From an uncultured Alphaproteobacteria bacterium (lineage in GTDB: Bacteria; Pseudomonadota; Alphaproteobacteria; HIMB59; GCA-002718135): a stretch of 64,000 nucleotides of DNA. Position 1 is the stretch's first letter, and every line of letters starts with the position of its first letter. Shown here piece by piece: positions 1 through 13,607 of the stretch. The notes beneath the pieces were generated by a model. That model was not told where the DNA came from, ran no database searches, and was given only the letters and a program-made list of their open reading frames with translations. The position numbers were made by a program, and so were the translations under genes. The stretch covers positions 17,017 through 81,016 of the forward strand of contig CACJWQ010000005.1 in the NCBI GenBank assembly GCA_902597015.1, in the 5' to 3' direction.

Positions 1-124
1 TACCTGCTCCATTTGGGCCAACTATAACAACAATTTCACCTTCATTTACTTCTAAATTGATATCTTTAATAATATCGACCCCTCCATATCCAGCTGTTAA
101 ATCTTTACCAATTAAATTATTCAT
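1..124 (-). CDS. livF: Branched-chain amino acid ABC transporter ATP-binding protein, LivF-like (partial, runs off the window start)
   Basis: Reverse-strand translation from ATG at 122-124: MNNLIGKDLTAGYGGVDIIKDINLEVNEGEIVVIVGPNGAG..., with the start of a Walker A motif; adjacent to the LivG-like gene. Confidence 0.75.
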   Translation of the reverse strand, partial: MNNLIGKDLTAGYGGVDIIKDINLEVNEGEIVVIVGPNGAG

Positions 125-130
125 AAAATT

Positions 131-898
131 CTAGTTCTTATTAATACCTTTTCCTAAATAAGCTTCTATAACCGTGTCGTTATTTTTAACCTCATTAAAA
201 TTTCCTTTAAATAAAACAGAACCTTCCGCCATAACAATTACAGGATCACAAATTTTTTCTATGAGTTCCATATCATGTTCAATTACAAAAAACGTATAAT
301 TCTTTTCTTTATTTAATCTTAATATTGCATCTGTTATTTCATTAAGAAGTGTTCTATTAACTCCAGCTCCTACTTCATCAAGTAAAACAATTTGAGGATC
401 AACCATCATGGTTCTCCCTAACTCAAGTAGTTTTTTTTGACCACCAGATAAGTTGCCTGCAAGTTCTTGAGTTAAGTGACTTAAATTTAAAAAATTTATT
501 ACTTCGATAGCTTTTTGTCTTATTTCTTCTTCTTGTTGTTTTACTTTAGCATTACTTAATAAAGCATATGATAATTTTTCACCAAATTGATTTGGTGGTA
601 CCATCATTAAATTTTCAAGAACAGTTAATGTTGAAAATTCATGGGCAATTTGAAAAGTTCTTAGAACTCCTTTAGCAAATAATTCGTGAGGCTTTAAAAA
701 AGAAATATCTTCATTATTAAGAATTATATTTCCCTCATCTGGATCATATAATCCTGCAATAGTATTGAATAATGTTGTTTTTCCTGCTCCATTTGGACCT
801 ATTAAACCTGTAATTGAACCCATTTCAACTTTTATTGATGCGTTATGAACTGCCTTTAATCCTCCAAAAAATTTATTAACATTATTAATTTCAAGCAT
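131..898 (-). CDS. livG: Branched-chain amino acid ABC transporter ATP-binding protein, LivG-like
   Basis: 255 aa; Walker A GPNGAGKTT, signature LSGGQKK, Walker B IVLLDEVGAGVN; LivG-like FGGLKAV start. Confidence 0.85.
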   Translation of the reverse strand: MLEINNVNKFFGGLKAVHNASIKVEMGSITGLIGPNGAGKTTLFNTIAGLYDPDEGNIILNNEDISFLKPHELFAKGVLRTFQIAHEFSTLTVLENLMMVPPNQFGEKLSYALLSNAKVKQQEEEIRQKAIEVINFLNLSHLTQELAGNLSGGQKKLLELGRTMMVDPQIVLLDEVGAGVNRTLLNEITDAILRLNKEKNYTFFVIEHDMELIEKICDPVIVMAEGSVLFKGNFNEVKNNDTVIEAYLGKGINKN

Positions 899-1988
899 TA
901 TATAATTTTTTCAAATTTCCATTTAATTCTGCATTAAGAACTAGTCCTATAGATATAATTATTGCAAGCATTGCTGACCCTCCATAAGAAACTAAAGGTA
1001 ATGGAATTCCAACAACAGGCATTAATCCAGATACCATAGATATGTTCATTATGACATATATAAATAAATTGCTGCCAACACCTATAGAAAGAATTCTACC
1101 AAAAATATGATTTGATTTAATACTTATATAAAAACAAACTGATATTAATAATAGAAATAGTAAAATTATAAACATAGTGCCAATAAAACCAAATTCTTCT
1201 CCAATTAATGTAAAGATAAAATCAGTTTGTTTTTCAGGTAAATACTGCAGATAAGCTTGAGAACCCTCTAAAAAACCTTTGCCAGTTAGACCGCCTGAAC
1301 CTAAAGCAATTTTGGATTGTATGAGTTGATATCCTCTTCCAAGAGCATCTGCTTCAGGATTTAAAAAAGAGAAAATTCTATCTTTTTGATATGGTTGTAA
1401 CGAATTTAATGACAAAGGAATTGATAAAATTAGGACAAAAAATCCTAATACAAACTTCCAAATTCTTATGCCACTTGCAAATAGAATCAAAATTCCAAGC
1501 ATTGCTATACTTAATGCAGTGCCAAGATCCGGCTGTATTACGACTAAAGCAAAGGGTAAAAATAAAATTAATATTGGAAAAAATAAATTTTTTATTCGCT
1601 TAATTTCATCAAATTTTAAATCATGATAAAATCTTGCTAGCGCTAGTATTATAGTTATTTTTATTAATTCTGAAGGTTGAATGCTAAATCCAAATAGATT
1701 TATCCATCTAGTTGCACCTTTACCAAAAACACCAATTAATTCGACTGATAGTAAAAGTAATAATGATAAAACAAAAAAGATATAAGCAAATTGATAAATA
1801 TACTTGATATTTATTAAGGCTAGAACAATTGCTAAAAAAATAAAAACTAGTAATCTAATTAAATGTCTTGATGCCCAAGGACTGTATGATCCTCCCGCAG
1901 CTGAATATAAACCTGCTGCGCCAATAAATGAGATCAATATTACTAAAAAAATCAATAAATAATTTAAGTTTTGAATTTTATTTAACAT
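891..1988 (-). CDS. rodA: Rod shape-determining SEDS protein RodA
   Basis: 365 aa polytopic SEDS protein; IQPSELIKI and QPDLGTALS motifs; follows mrdA in the mre operon. Confidence 0.93.
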   Translation of the reverse strand: MLNKIQNLNYLLIFLVILISFIGAAGLYSAAGGSYSPWASRHLIRLLVFIFLAIVLALINIKYIYQFAYIFFVLSLLLLLSVELIGVFGKGATRWINLFGFSIQPSELIKITIILALARFYHDLKFDEIKRIKNLFFPILILFLPFALVVIQPDLGTALSIAMLGILILFASGIRIWKFVLGFFVLILSIPLSLNSLQPYQKDRIFSFLNPEADALGRGYQLIQSKIALGSGGLTGKGFLEGSQAYLQYLPEKQTDFIFTLIGEEFGFIGTMFIILLFLLLISVCFYISIKSNHIFGRILSIGVGSNLFIYVIMNISMVSGLMPVVGIPLPLVSYGGSAMLAIIISIGLVLNAELNGNLKKLYNA

Positions 1989-3790
1989 TAAATTTCTAAA
2001 TTTTTCGTAAATTGAAAAATTTCTTTTGCTATAGGAGCTGCAGTTGAAGCACCTGAGCCTCCATGTTCAATAACAACTGAAACAGCATATTTAGGATTTT
2101 CAACTGGCATATATCCAACAAATAGAGCGTGATCTCTTTTTTTCCATTCTACTTCTTTTTTCCTAAAATCTTCACTTTCTCTTTCGGCCACAGTTATTCT
2201 TCTAACTTGAGAGGTGCCTGTCTTACCGGCAAAAGGTGCAGACTCAGATCTCGAATTATAAGCAGTACCTTTACTTTCATTAACTACTTTAAACATCGAA
2301 CTTTTAATAATTTTAATTGCATCTTGGTATTTTTCTAATTTATTAAATTCAATTTCATTATTTTGTTTTATAATGTTTGGTTTTATATTTTTTCCATTAG
2401 AGGCAATAATAGAAGTCATTACAGCAAGTTGTAATGGATTAGTTAAAACAAAACCTTGTCCAATTGCTGAGATTAGAGTTTCTCCAGGATACCAACTTTC
2501 ATCGTATTTTTTCTTTTTCCAATCCCGCGAAGGGATAATTCCTTTTTTTTGATTAGGTAAAGGTAGATCATATATTTTGCCTAAACCAAAATCTTCAGCA
2601 ACTCTAGCAATTTTATCTATCCCTATTTTTTTTGATATTTCATAAAAGAATACATCACATGATTCTTTAATAGCATTACTAACGTTCATCCCTCCATGAC
2701 CATTATTTTTCCAGCAATGATAAAGTCTATCTCCTAAATTAATTTTTCCACTACAAAAATGTTTCGTATTTGTATCAATAATCCCATGAACTAATCCAGC
2801 TATGGCAACTACCATTTTAAAAGTTGAGCCTGGAGCGTACAAACCCTGAATACATCTATAAGTAAGTGGTGAGAGCTCATTCTCTAAAATTGAATCCCAA
2901 TATTCTTTATTTGGTTTCTGTATAATTTTATTAGGATTATAAGATGGGGTAGAAGCCATACATAAAATATTTCCATTATTAATATCCATAAGTACAGCTG
3001 ATCCTGCCTTATGTTCTTTTAGTAAGTTTAAAGCATATTGTTGAATTCTTAGATCAATTGTAATTTGAATATCATTTCCTTTTTGACTATCTTGTCTAGA
3101 TATTTCACGAATCACTCTTCCATAAGAATTTACTTCAATCTCTCTTTGTCCTGATTTACCGATTAGATTGGGATTAAAACTTTTTTCAATACCATCTTTT
3201 CCTATTTCTAAATTAGGCATATTTGCAATAAATGGTAATTCAACTTCTTCTCGATTGGGTTTATTTGTATAACCGATTAAATGTGAAACAATATTATCAA
3301 AGTGGTAGGTTCTCATATAATCTTGAGAAATAAATATACCCTCAATATTGAGTTTATTAGCTTCTATTTTTTCAAGCTCTGACCAATTTATGTTTTCTAA
3401 AACTTTTATTTTTTCAAATTTTCTTACTTGTTTAGATAAATCTATTATTTTTCTTCTATCACTAAAATCTATTTTTATAATTTGGTTTAATTTGTTTAAA
3501 GATTTATTGATATTATTTGTATTTTCAGGAATTATATATACATCAAAAACTTTAATATTAGATGCTAAAACCTGGTTATTAGTGTCATAAATTTTACCCC
3601 TAACAGGGTATATAATTTCAATGTCTATTTGGTTATTTTTTGAGAGAGTTTTATATTTTTGCGAATTTTTTATTTGAATATTATATAATCTCCAACCTAC
3701 AATACCAAAAAAAGAAACTTTTAGTAAATACAATAAAAAAGTTCTTCTATTTAGAACTGAATATTGTTTTTTATCATCTGAATAAAACAT
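1988..3790 (-). CDS. mrdA: Penicillin-binding protein 2
   Basis: 600 aa; N-terminal TM, RGKIYDTNNQVLASN, transpeptidase PGSTFKM and KTGTSQV motifs. Confidence 0.95.
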   Translation of the reverse strand: MFYSDDKKQYSVLNRRTFLLYLLKVSFFGIVGWRLYNIQIKNSQKYKTLSKNNQIDIEIIYPVRGKIYDTNNQVLASNIKVFDVYIIPENTNNINKSLNKLNQIIKIDFSDRRKIIDLSKQVRKFEKIKVLENINWSELEKIEANKLNIEGIFISQDYMRTYHFDNIVSHLIGYTNKPNREEVELPFIANMPNLEIGKDGIEKSFNPNLIGKSGQREIEVNSYGRVIREISRQDSQKGNDIQITIDLRIQQYALNLLKEHKAGSAVLMDINNGNILCMASTPSYNPNKIIQKPNKEYWDSILENELSPLTYRCIQGLYAPGSTFKMVVAIAGLVHGIIDTNTKHFCSGKINLGDRLYHCWKNNGHGGMNVSNAIKESCDVFFYEISKKIGIDKIARVAEDFGLGKIYDLPLPNQKKGIIPSRDWKKKKYDESWYPGETLISAIGQGFVLTNPLQLAVMTSIIASNGKNIKPNIIKQNNEIEFNKLEKYQDAIKIIKSSMFKVVNESKGTAYNSRSESAPFAGKTGTSQVRRITVAERESEDFRKKEVEWKKRDHALFVGYMPVENPKYAVSVVIEHGGSGASTAAPIAKEIFQFTKNLEI

Positions 3791-4276
3791 TTACTTATCT
3801 AATTTAGTAAACAAAAATACAGTAGGAACGAATATAATTAAAGAGATTAAAAAAAAATTGAAAAGAGAGTTCATATTAAATTTATAATTGTGTATTAAAT
3901 TAGCTAAAATCTGTTCAATTAGAAGTAAAATAATTAAAGTTATAAAATACATAAATATGATTTGATATGAAGATAATCTAATTAAATATTTTTTTAGAAA
4001 TAAAAATAATAATAAAAGAGATAAAAAAGTAATTAGATGGGCTCCAATATTATTAAATAATAATATATCAAACAAAATTCCATATATAAGAGCTACAAAA
4101 TAAAGGTAATAATGGTAATGATAAAAAATTAGATAAATAAAAGTTAAATGAAATAAAATATAAAATGCATTATTGAGATTAGGAAATAAGATAAAGGAAT
4201 TCACAGATATTGAGAAACTTATCATTAAAATGATGTTTAGTTTAGAAGAGGAGTTAAGAAATTTGGAAAACTCCAT
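3791..4276 (-). CDS. mreD: Rod shape-determining protein MreD
   Basis: 161 aa membrane protein between mreC and mrdA; call rests on size, hydropathy and synteny. Confidence 0.8.
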   Translation of the reverse strand: MEFSKFLNSSSKLNIILMISFSISVNSFILFPNLNNAFYILFHLTFIYLIFYHYHYYLYFVALIYGILFDILLFNNIGAHLITFLSLLLLFLFLKKYLIRLSSYQIIFMYFITLIILLLIEQILANLIHNYKFNMNSLFNFFLISLIIFVPTVFLFTKLDK

Positions 4277-5097
4277 TATTTTGATATAACTATTTGTACG
4301 TAATCAATATTTTCAAAATCAACAAATGGCAAAACAAAAAATCTGTTTTTTTCAACTCTAGCTACTTTTCCAACCAATAGATCTACGGGAAAGATTTGAG
4401 CTGTACCACTTGTAACTACAATATCTCCCAATCTTGGCATTTTATTTTCTTTCACAAAAGAGCTTACTAGATATTTTCCATCTCCATTTCCAGTAAGTAA
4501 TGAAAAAATTTCATCAGATATTGATTTTACAGAAATAGATAAATTTGGATCAGTTAATAATATTACTCTAGAATTTTTAGCAGATGTATCAATTACTTTT
4601 CCTATTAATCCCCTTTCATTAATAGCCGACATATTTTTCTTAATTTTATCTTCGTAACCAGCATTTAAGTTTATTAACTTACTGTAAATTGTATCATTCC
4701 TATTAACAAGAGAAGCTGTTTTAACTAAAGTTAAATTATTATCAGTAGCATTTAACAACTTTTTTAAAACTCTATTCTCTCTTGAATTTTGTATTGCTAA
4801 TGTTTGCCATTTTTTTAGACGTATAATTTCTTCTTGAAGAATTTTATTTTCAAATTTTAAGCTTCTAAACTGGTTGTATTCTTCAACAAAATTTGAAAAG
4901 ACATTTAAAGGTGCTGAAATAACTCTAGTAATTGGAACTATAACTGAGCTAGATATATTTTTTATCCCATTAATAATAAACAAATCTGATTTTGAAAAAA
5001 AGACTAAAAGAAAAGATAATGTAACAACAGAAACAATTGTAAAATTTTTTATATAAGTTGAAATTTGAAAAACTTTTATTCTAAATTTTAGTGCCAT
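4276..5097 (-). CDS. mreC: Rod shape-determining protein MreC
   Basis: 273 aa; N-terminal TM, coiled coil, MreC-type beta domain (GLIGKVIDTSAKNSRVILLTDPNLSISV). Confidence 0.93.
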   Translation of the reverse strand: MALKFRIKVFQISTYIKNFTIVSVVTLSFLLVFFSKSDLFIINGIKNISSSVIVPITRVISAPLNVFSNFVEEYNQFRSLKFENKILQEEIIRLKKWQTLAIQNSRENRVLKKLLNATDNNLTLVKTASLVNRNDTIYSKLINLNAGYEDKIKKNMSAINERGLIGKVIDTSAKNSRVILLTDPNLSISVKSISDEIFSLLTGNGDGKYLVSSFVKENKMPRLGDIVVTSGTAQIFPVDLLVGKVARVEKNRFFVLPFVDFENIDYVQIVISK

Positions 5098-5105
5098 TTT
5101 AATTT

Positions 5106-6149
<1,044 letters not shown>

Positions 6150-7706
6150 CTAAACTCCTTCTATTTTTAAATTTGCTGCATTTTCTTTAATTGATTTTGT
6201 TTTTTTAAAGATCAATCTGTTTAATGCATTAATATAAGCTTTTGCAGACGCAACAATAATATCTGGGTCACTTCCTTTTGCCTGTGATGATAAATTATCA
6301 TCTTCAAGTCTGACAGTTACCTCTCCCTGTGCATCAGTTCCAGCTGTAATTGCATTTACTTGGTAAAGTTTAAGTTTAAATTCAGTATTAGTAAGTTTTT
6401 TTATGGCGTTAAATGTGGCATCAACAGGACCATTACCATTAATATTAGTATTTTCCACTTTATCGTTTATTTCAATCTTTAATTTAGCTTCAGCTTTTTC
6501 AACAGATCCAGCATTTACTTCTAATGATACAAATTTAATGTGTTCATCGTATGACGAAGTTCTATCCTCTGCTAATGCAATTAAATCTTCTTCAAATATT
6601 TCTTTTTTCTTATCAGCTAAATCTTTAAATCTTCCAAATAATTCCATTAAAGCATTATCACCAACTTCATAACCAAGTTCTTTTAACTTTTCTGAAAAAG
6701 CATGTTTACCTGAATGTTTTCCAAGAACTAGTGAAGATTTGTTAAGTCCTATTGATTCAGGTGTCATAATTTCATACGTACCAGCATGTTTGAGCATACC
6801 ATCTTGATGTATTCCTGCTTCATGAGCAAAAGCATTTGCACCAACTATAGCTTTATTTGGTTGAACTGGAAAACCTGTTATTGATGATACCAATCTAGAA
6901 GCTTTCATAATAGATTCTGTTTTAATATCTGTATGAAAAGGCATTAGGTCTTTTTTTACTTTTAAAGTCATGACAATTTCTTCTAATGATGAATTTCCAG
7001 CTCTTTCACCCATACCATTAATTGTACACTCAACTTGTCTAGCACCTTCTTTAATAGCAGCAACATTATTTGCTGTCGCTAAACCCAAATCATTATGTGT
7101 GTGAGTAGAAAGAATTGCTTTATCAATATTTGGAACATTATTTTTAACATTTTTAAAAATTTTACCAAACTCTTCTGGTAATGTATAACCAACAGTATCA
7201 GGGATATTAATAGTCGAAGCACCAGAGTTAATAGCAAGTTCGATACATTTATATAAAAATTCTAACTCTGATCTTCCACCATCTTCACAACTCCACTCAA
7301 TGTTATCACATAGATTTCTTGCATGAGAGACTGTCTTTTGAATAGCCTCTAAAACTTCATCTTCAGTTTTCTTTAATTTATATTTCATATGAAGAGGACT
7401 TGTTGCAATAAAAGTATGAATTCTTGGAGAATTTGCATGTTGAACTGCTTCCCAAGCACGATCAATATCTTTAAAACTTGCTCTTGCTAATCCTGCTATC
7501 GTTGAATTTTTTACCTGTTTACTAACTTCAGAAACAGCTTCAAAATCTCCATTAGAAGCAATTGGAAACCCTGCTTCAATAATATCAACCTTCATAGAGT
7601 CAAGCACTTCAGCTATTTGAAGTTTTTCATCTAAATTCATTGATGCTCCTGGAGACTGCTCTCCGTCTCGAAGTGTTGTATCAAAAATGTAAATTTTTTC
7701 AGTCAT
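6150..7706 (-). CDS. leuA: 2-isopropylmalate synthase
   Basis: 518 aa; FDTTLRDGEQSPGASM, THTHNDLGLATANN, C-terminal regulatory domain. Confidence 0.97.
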   Translation of the reverse strand: MTEKIYIFDTTLRDGEQSPGASMNLDEKLQIAEVLDSMKVDIIEAGFPIASNGDFEAVSEVSKQVKNSTIAGLARASFKDIDRAWEAVQHANSPRIHTFIATSPLHMKYKLKKTEDEVLEAIQKTVSHARNLCDNIEWSCEDGGRSELEFLYKCIELAINSGASTINIPDTVGYTLPEEFGKIFKNVKNNVPNIDKAILSTHTHNDLGLATANNVAAIKEGARQVECTINGMGERAGNSSLEEIVMTLKVKKDLMPFHTDIKTESIMKASRLVSSITGFPVQPNKAIVGANAFAHEAGIHQDGMLKHAGTYEIMTPESIGLNKSSLVLGKHSGKHAFSEKLKELGYEVGDNALMELFGRFKDLADKKKEIFEEDLIALAEDRTSSYDEHIKFVSLEVNAGSVEKAEAKLKIEINDKVENTNINGNGPVDATFNAIKKLTNTEFKLKLYQVNAITAGTDAQGEVTVRLEDDNLSSQAKGSDPDIIVASAKAYINALNRLIFKKTKSIKENAANLKIEGV

Positions 7707-7748
7707 TTATTCAATTATACACTAATAAAAATTTTATTAAACTTTCAT

Positions 7749-9309
<1,561 letters not shown>

Positions 9310-9310
<1 letters not shown>

Positions 9311-11076
9311 TAAACTAAAATTTTTCCTTTTTCTGCTGATTTTTTATCTTGTTTTTGATCTTTACTTAACATCATTTCATTATGAGCAGATCCACTTTGA
9401 ATCATTGGAAAGCAATTCTCTTCTTTAGTAACCCAAATATCAGCAATAACTGTGTTTTTTGTTTCAATCATTTGCGTTATTACATCATCAAGTTCATCAG
9501 TCGTCTTTGCTCTTAAACCAACAGCTTTATAACTCTCAGCTAACTTTACAAAATCAGGTAAACTATCAGTATAACTTTCGGAATATCTTCCACCATGTAA
9601 AAGTTCTTGCCACTGTCTTACCATTCCCATGTATTCATTGTTTAAAATAAATATTTTTACAGGTAATCTATATTGAACAGCTGTGCTCATCTCTTGAATG
9701 TTCATGAGTATGGAGGCATCTCCCGCTATATCGACTACTAAGGCATCTGGGTGTCCAACCTGAGCTCCAATTGCAGCAGGAAATCCGTACCCCATAGTTC
9801 CCAAACCACCTGATGTAAGCCATCTATTTGGTTCTTCAAATTTATAAAATTGAGCAGCCCACATTTGATGCTGGCCCACTTCAGTCGTAATAAAAGTTTT
9901 TGTATTTTTTGTTAACTCATATAGTCTTTGAACTGCATACTGAGGCTTGATCTGTTTACCTTTATTATTGTAGTTTAAACAATCTACTTCTTTCCATTTA
10001 TTAATTTTATCCCACCACAATTTCAGTGAATCAGTATCTATTTTATATTTTTTGTCTTTCCAAATCGAAATCATTTTTTCGACAACTTGTTTAACGTCAC
10101 CTATTATTGGCACATCAACATTTATTGTTTTGTTGATATTACTTTCATCAATATCTATATGAATTTTTTTTGAGTTAGGTGAGAAAGCATCAAGTCTTCC
10201 AGTAACCCTATCATCAAACCTTGCTCCAATATTAATCATAACATCACATTCATGCATAGCCATATTGGCTTCATACATTCCATGCATACCAAGCATGCCA
10301 AGTGAGTTTTTATCTGATGAACCTACTACACCAAGACCCATTAATGTCATTGTAACTGGTGATCCAACCATATTTATAAATTCTCTAACTAATTTTGAAG
10401 CCTTTGGACCGGAGTTAATACATCCACCACCAATATAAAAAATTGGTCTTTTTGCTTTAGAAATTAATTCTACTGCTTCCTCAATTTTATTTTTTTCAAA
10501 ATCTGGACTTGGTTCAAATAATCTATGAGAAGGAATAATAATTTTATTTTTTTCTTCATAAGTTCCTGATGCAAATTGAACATCTTTTGGTATGTCAATT
10601 AATACAGGTCCTGGTCTTCCATTTTGAGCAATGGTAAATGCCTCATGAAATACGGAAGATAATTTATTAACATCTTTAACTAAATAATTATGTTTAGTAC
10701 AAGGTCTGGTTATACCTGTTGTGTCACATTCTTGAAATGCATCACTGCCAATTAAGTGTTGTGGTACCTGTCCAGTTATACATACGATAGGTACACTATC
10801 CATCATAGCATCAGTTAAACCAGTTACAACATTTGTTGCACCAGGTCCTGACGTTACAAGAACTACTCCAGTTTTACCAGTAGACCTAGCATAACCTTCA
10901 GCTGCATGAATTGCACCACCTTCTTGTCTTACTAAAACGTGCTTAATTGAATTCTGTTTAAATAAAGTATCATATATGGGTAATACTGCTCCGCCAGGAT
11001 ATCCAAATACAACTTCTACGCCTTGTTCAGCTAAGCTTTTTAAGACAATTTCAGCGCCTGTAATTTCATTATTCAT
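9310..11076 (-). CDS. ilvB: Acetolactate synthase large subunit
   Basis: 588 aa ThDP enzyme; GGAVLPIYD, TSGPGATNVVTGL, GDASILMNIQEMSTA. Confidence 0.97.
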
Positions 11077-11123
11077 TGACTTTAGCTCATAGGCTGTGGA
11101 TAAAATAAAATCAATAAATTAGT

Positions 11124-12047
11124 TTAAATTTGGTCTAAATTAATGGATTTTATGTCAATTTCGTCCGGAAATTGATCAAATTTTTTAAAAATATTAAGAT
11201 TTGAAGATCTCCACCAAGTGTGTTGTCTTTTTACATAGTTTCTTGTGACCTGCTGAATTTTAGAAATACATTCTTCAATTGATACTTCGTGATTAAGATA
11301 AGATTGAATTTCAGGAACTCCGTGAGCTTTCATTATTGGTAAACTATTATTATAATTTAATTTGAGCAAATTTTCGACTTCATCTATCGCACCATCTTCA
11401 ATCATTAGATGAGTTCTATGATCTACTCTTTTATAATTTTCTTTTCTTTCAGGAAGAAATAATAAAATTTTATAATCTCCTAAATTAATTAATTTTTTAT
11501 TTTTATTTTGTTTCCAGTCACTAAATTTTTTCTTAGTAAAAAAATTTACTTCCCAAATTCTTCTTATTCTTTGAATATCATTGGATGAAATATTTTTCAT
11601 TGCATCAACATCTTGTTCTTTAACTAAATTAAAAAAATTTTCCTTACCAATTTTTAAAATCATTTTTTCTGATTCTTTTTTTACTTTTTCTGGAATAAAT
11701 GGAATTGAAACTATTCCATTAATTAAAGATTCTATGTAAAGACCTGTACCTCCAACTAAAATAGGAGTTATGTTTTTATCAACCAAATAATTAATTTTTG
11801 TTGATGCTTCCTCACACCATTTTTGTACATTAAATCTAATATCGCCTTTTACAAACCCATAAAGATGATGATTTATTTTTTTTTGATCATTTATTGTAGG
11901 TCTAGCTGTTAAGATACTTAACTCTTTATAAATCTGCATACTATCTGCATTTATAATCTCACCATTTAGTTTTTTAGCTAAGCTTAAAGCAAATTTTGAT
12001 TTTCCTGATGCAGTTGGCCCTAATACAAAATAGATTTGAGTTTTCAA
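11124..12047 (-). CDS. miaA: tRNA dimethylallyltransferase
   Basis: 307 aa; VLGPTASGKSKFAL, GEIINADSMQIYK, PILVGGTGLYIESLI. Confidence 0.96.
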   Translation of the reverse strand: MKTQIYFVLGPTASGKSKFALSLAKKLNGEIINADSMQIYKELSILTARPTINDQKKINHHLYGFVKGDIRFNVQKWCEEASTKINYLVDKNITPILVGGTGLYIESLINGIVSIPFIPEKVKKESEKMILKIGKENFFNLVKEQDVDAMKNISSNDIQRIRRIWEVNFFTKKKFSDWKQNKNKKLINLGDYKILLFLPERKENYKRVDHRTHLMIEDGAIDEVENLLKLNYNNSLPIMKAHGVPEIQSYLNHEVSIEECISKIQQVTRNYVKRQHTWWRSSNLNIFKKFDQFPDEIDIKSINLDQI

Positions 12048-13417
12048 TTATTCTTAAATTTAATTGTTACCCAATTTTGCTCTTCATCTCTAATTATTTT
12101 TAGTAATAATGAGGATCTACCTGTTTTTTCCAAAGAATTTACTAATTCTTCAAATGAATTCATATTATTAATAATCTCTCTATTAACTTCTGTAATTATA
12201 TCTCCATTTTCCAAACTACTATCAACATCATCAATTGAAATTACTTTAACTCCACTGTCATGATCTTCAATAGTAATTCCTAAAGATTCTATTTTTAAAT
12301 TTCTTTCAATATTTGAAGTTGTTTTTCTTTCCGTAACTACCTCTCCAGGTAATTCTCCTAATATTACCTCAATACGAATTTTTTTATTTTTTCTCCAAAC
12401 TTCTAATATTGCAGTAGAGCCTACATCTGACTCTGCCACAACTCTTGGTAGATCAGGCATCTTTTTAATTTCTATATTATTAAATTTTAAAATTACATCG
12501 CCTGGCTCTAATCCTGCAGTTTTTGAGGGCCCATTAGGATTGACATTGGATATAAATGCGCCTTTTTGATCAGGCAATCCAAGACTTTCCGCAAAATCCT
12601 TAGTTACAGGTTGAATTTGTACACCTAACCAACCTCGCTTAGTTTTTCCAAAATCTTTTAATTGTTGTACTATTTTTTTTGCACTGTTCGCAGGTATTGC
12701 AAATCCTAAACCAATACTACCACCTGTTTGTGAAACAATTGCCGTATTAATTCCTATTACCTCTCCATCTAAATTAAATAATGGTCCACCTGAATTACCA
12801 CGATTAATAGATGCATCTGTTTGTAAAAATTTAACATATGGTCCGCTACCTAAATCTCTTGAGATTGCAGATATAATTCCTGCTGTTACAGTTCCTCCCA
12901 AACCAAGAGGGTTTCCAATTGCAATTGACCAATCTCCAACTCTCATCTTATCAGAATCACCCCAACCGACATATGTAAGTTTTTTGTTATTAGGATCAAT
13001 TTTCAATACAGCTATATCTGCTTTGGGATCTCTTCCAAGTAATTCAGCCGTAAATTCTGTTTCATCATTTAGAATTACAGTTATTTCATCAGCTCCTTCA
13101 ATAACATGATTATTTGTTACAACTATACCATCTTCGCTTATTATAAAACCTGACCCAAGTCCTGTCATTGGTCGTTGTGATCGCCTTTGATCACGATCAA
13201 AATATTCTTTAAAAAAATCATCAAAGGGAGATCCCTCTGGAAATTGTGGTATTTGATTTTGGTTATTATTTTCAACAATAGTAGTTGATGCAATACTAAC
13301 TACTGCAGGAGATAATTGTTCTACTAAATCAGCAAAGCTCTCAGGTACACCAAGTAATGGTTTCGAAAATAAAATAGATATTAAGAATAAAAATTTAATT
13401 CTCATATTAATTGTCAT
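12044..13417 (-). CDS. degP: DegP/DegQ-family periplasmic serine protease (Do-like, PDZ)
   Basis: 457 aa; signal peptide, trypsin-like triad context TNNHVI...DIAVLKI...GNSGGPLFN, two PDZ-like regions. Confidence 0.94.
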   Translation of the reverse strand: MTINMRIKFLFLISILFSKPLLGVPESFADLVEQLSPAVVSIASTTIVENNNQNQIPQFPEGSPFDDFFKEYFDRDQRRSQRPMTGLGSGFIISEDGIVVTNNHVIEGADEITVILNDETEFTAELLGRDPKADIAVLKIDPNNKKLTYVGWGDSDKMRVGDWSIAIGNPLGLGGTVTAGIISAISRDLGSGPYVKFLQTDASINRGNSGGPLFNLDGEVIGINTAIVSQTGGSIGLGFAIPANSAKKIVQQLKDFGKTKRGWLGVQIQPVTKDFAESLGLPDQKGAFISNVNPNGPSKTAGLEPGDVILKFNNIEIKKMPDLPRVVAESDVGSTAILEVWRKNKKIRIEVILGELPGEVVTERKTTSNIERNLKIESLGITIEDHDSGVKVISIDDVDSSLENGDIITEVNREIINNMNSFEELVNSLEKTGRSSLLLKIIRDEEQNWVTIKFKNN

Positions 13418-13607
13418 AGTATTTGAACGTGAAATAAATAAGGCACAGTCCTAGAAGAGCAAAAAATAAACTAATATTTTTTACAGTTTGTGGATTAATA
13501 AGAGAAATCATATCGAGATATTTTTTTAAATTGTTCGCTAAGAAAAAATAAAGAACACCTTCAATGATCAGCACTAGACCAATGCTTATTAGTAAAATTT
13601 CAAACAT
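13407..13607 (-). CDS. DUF2065-family small membrane protein
   Basis: 66 aa, two TMs (EGVLYFFLANNLKKYL), located between hflC and degP as often seen in proteobacteria. Confidence 0.75.
   Translation of the reverse strand: MFEILLISIGLVLIIEGVLYFFLANNLKKYLDMISLINPQTVKNISLFFALLGLCLIYFTFKYYDN

Noticed and set aside
11077-11123. Leader-peptide attenuator upstream of ilvB
   Set aside because: The miaA-ilvB gap is only 47 nt with no BCAA-codon-rich mini-ORF or paired hairpins visible.
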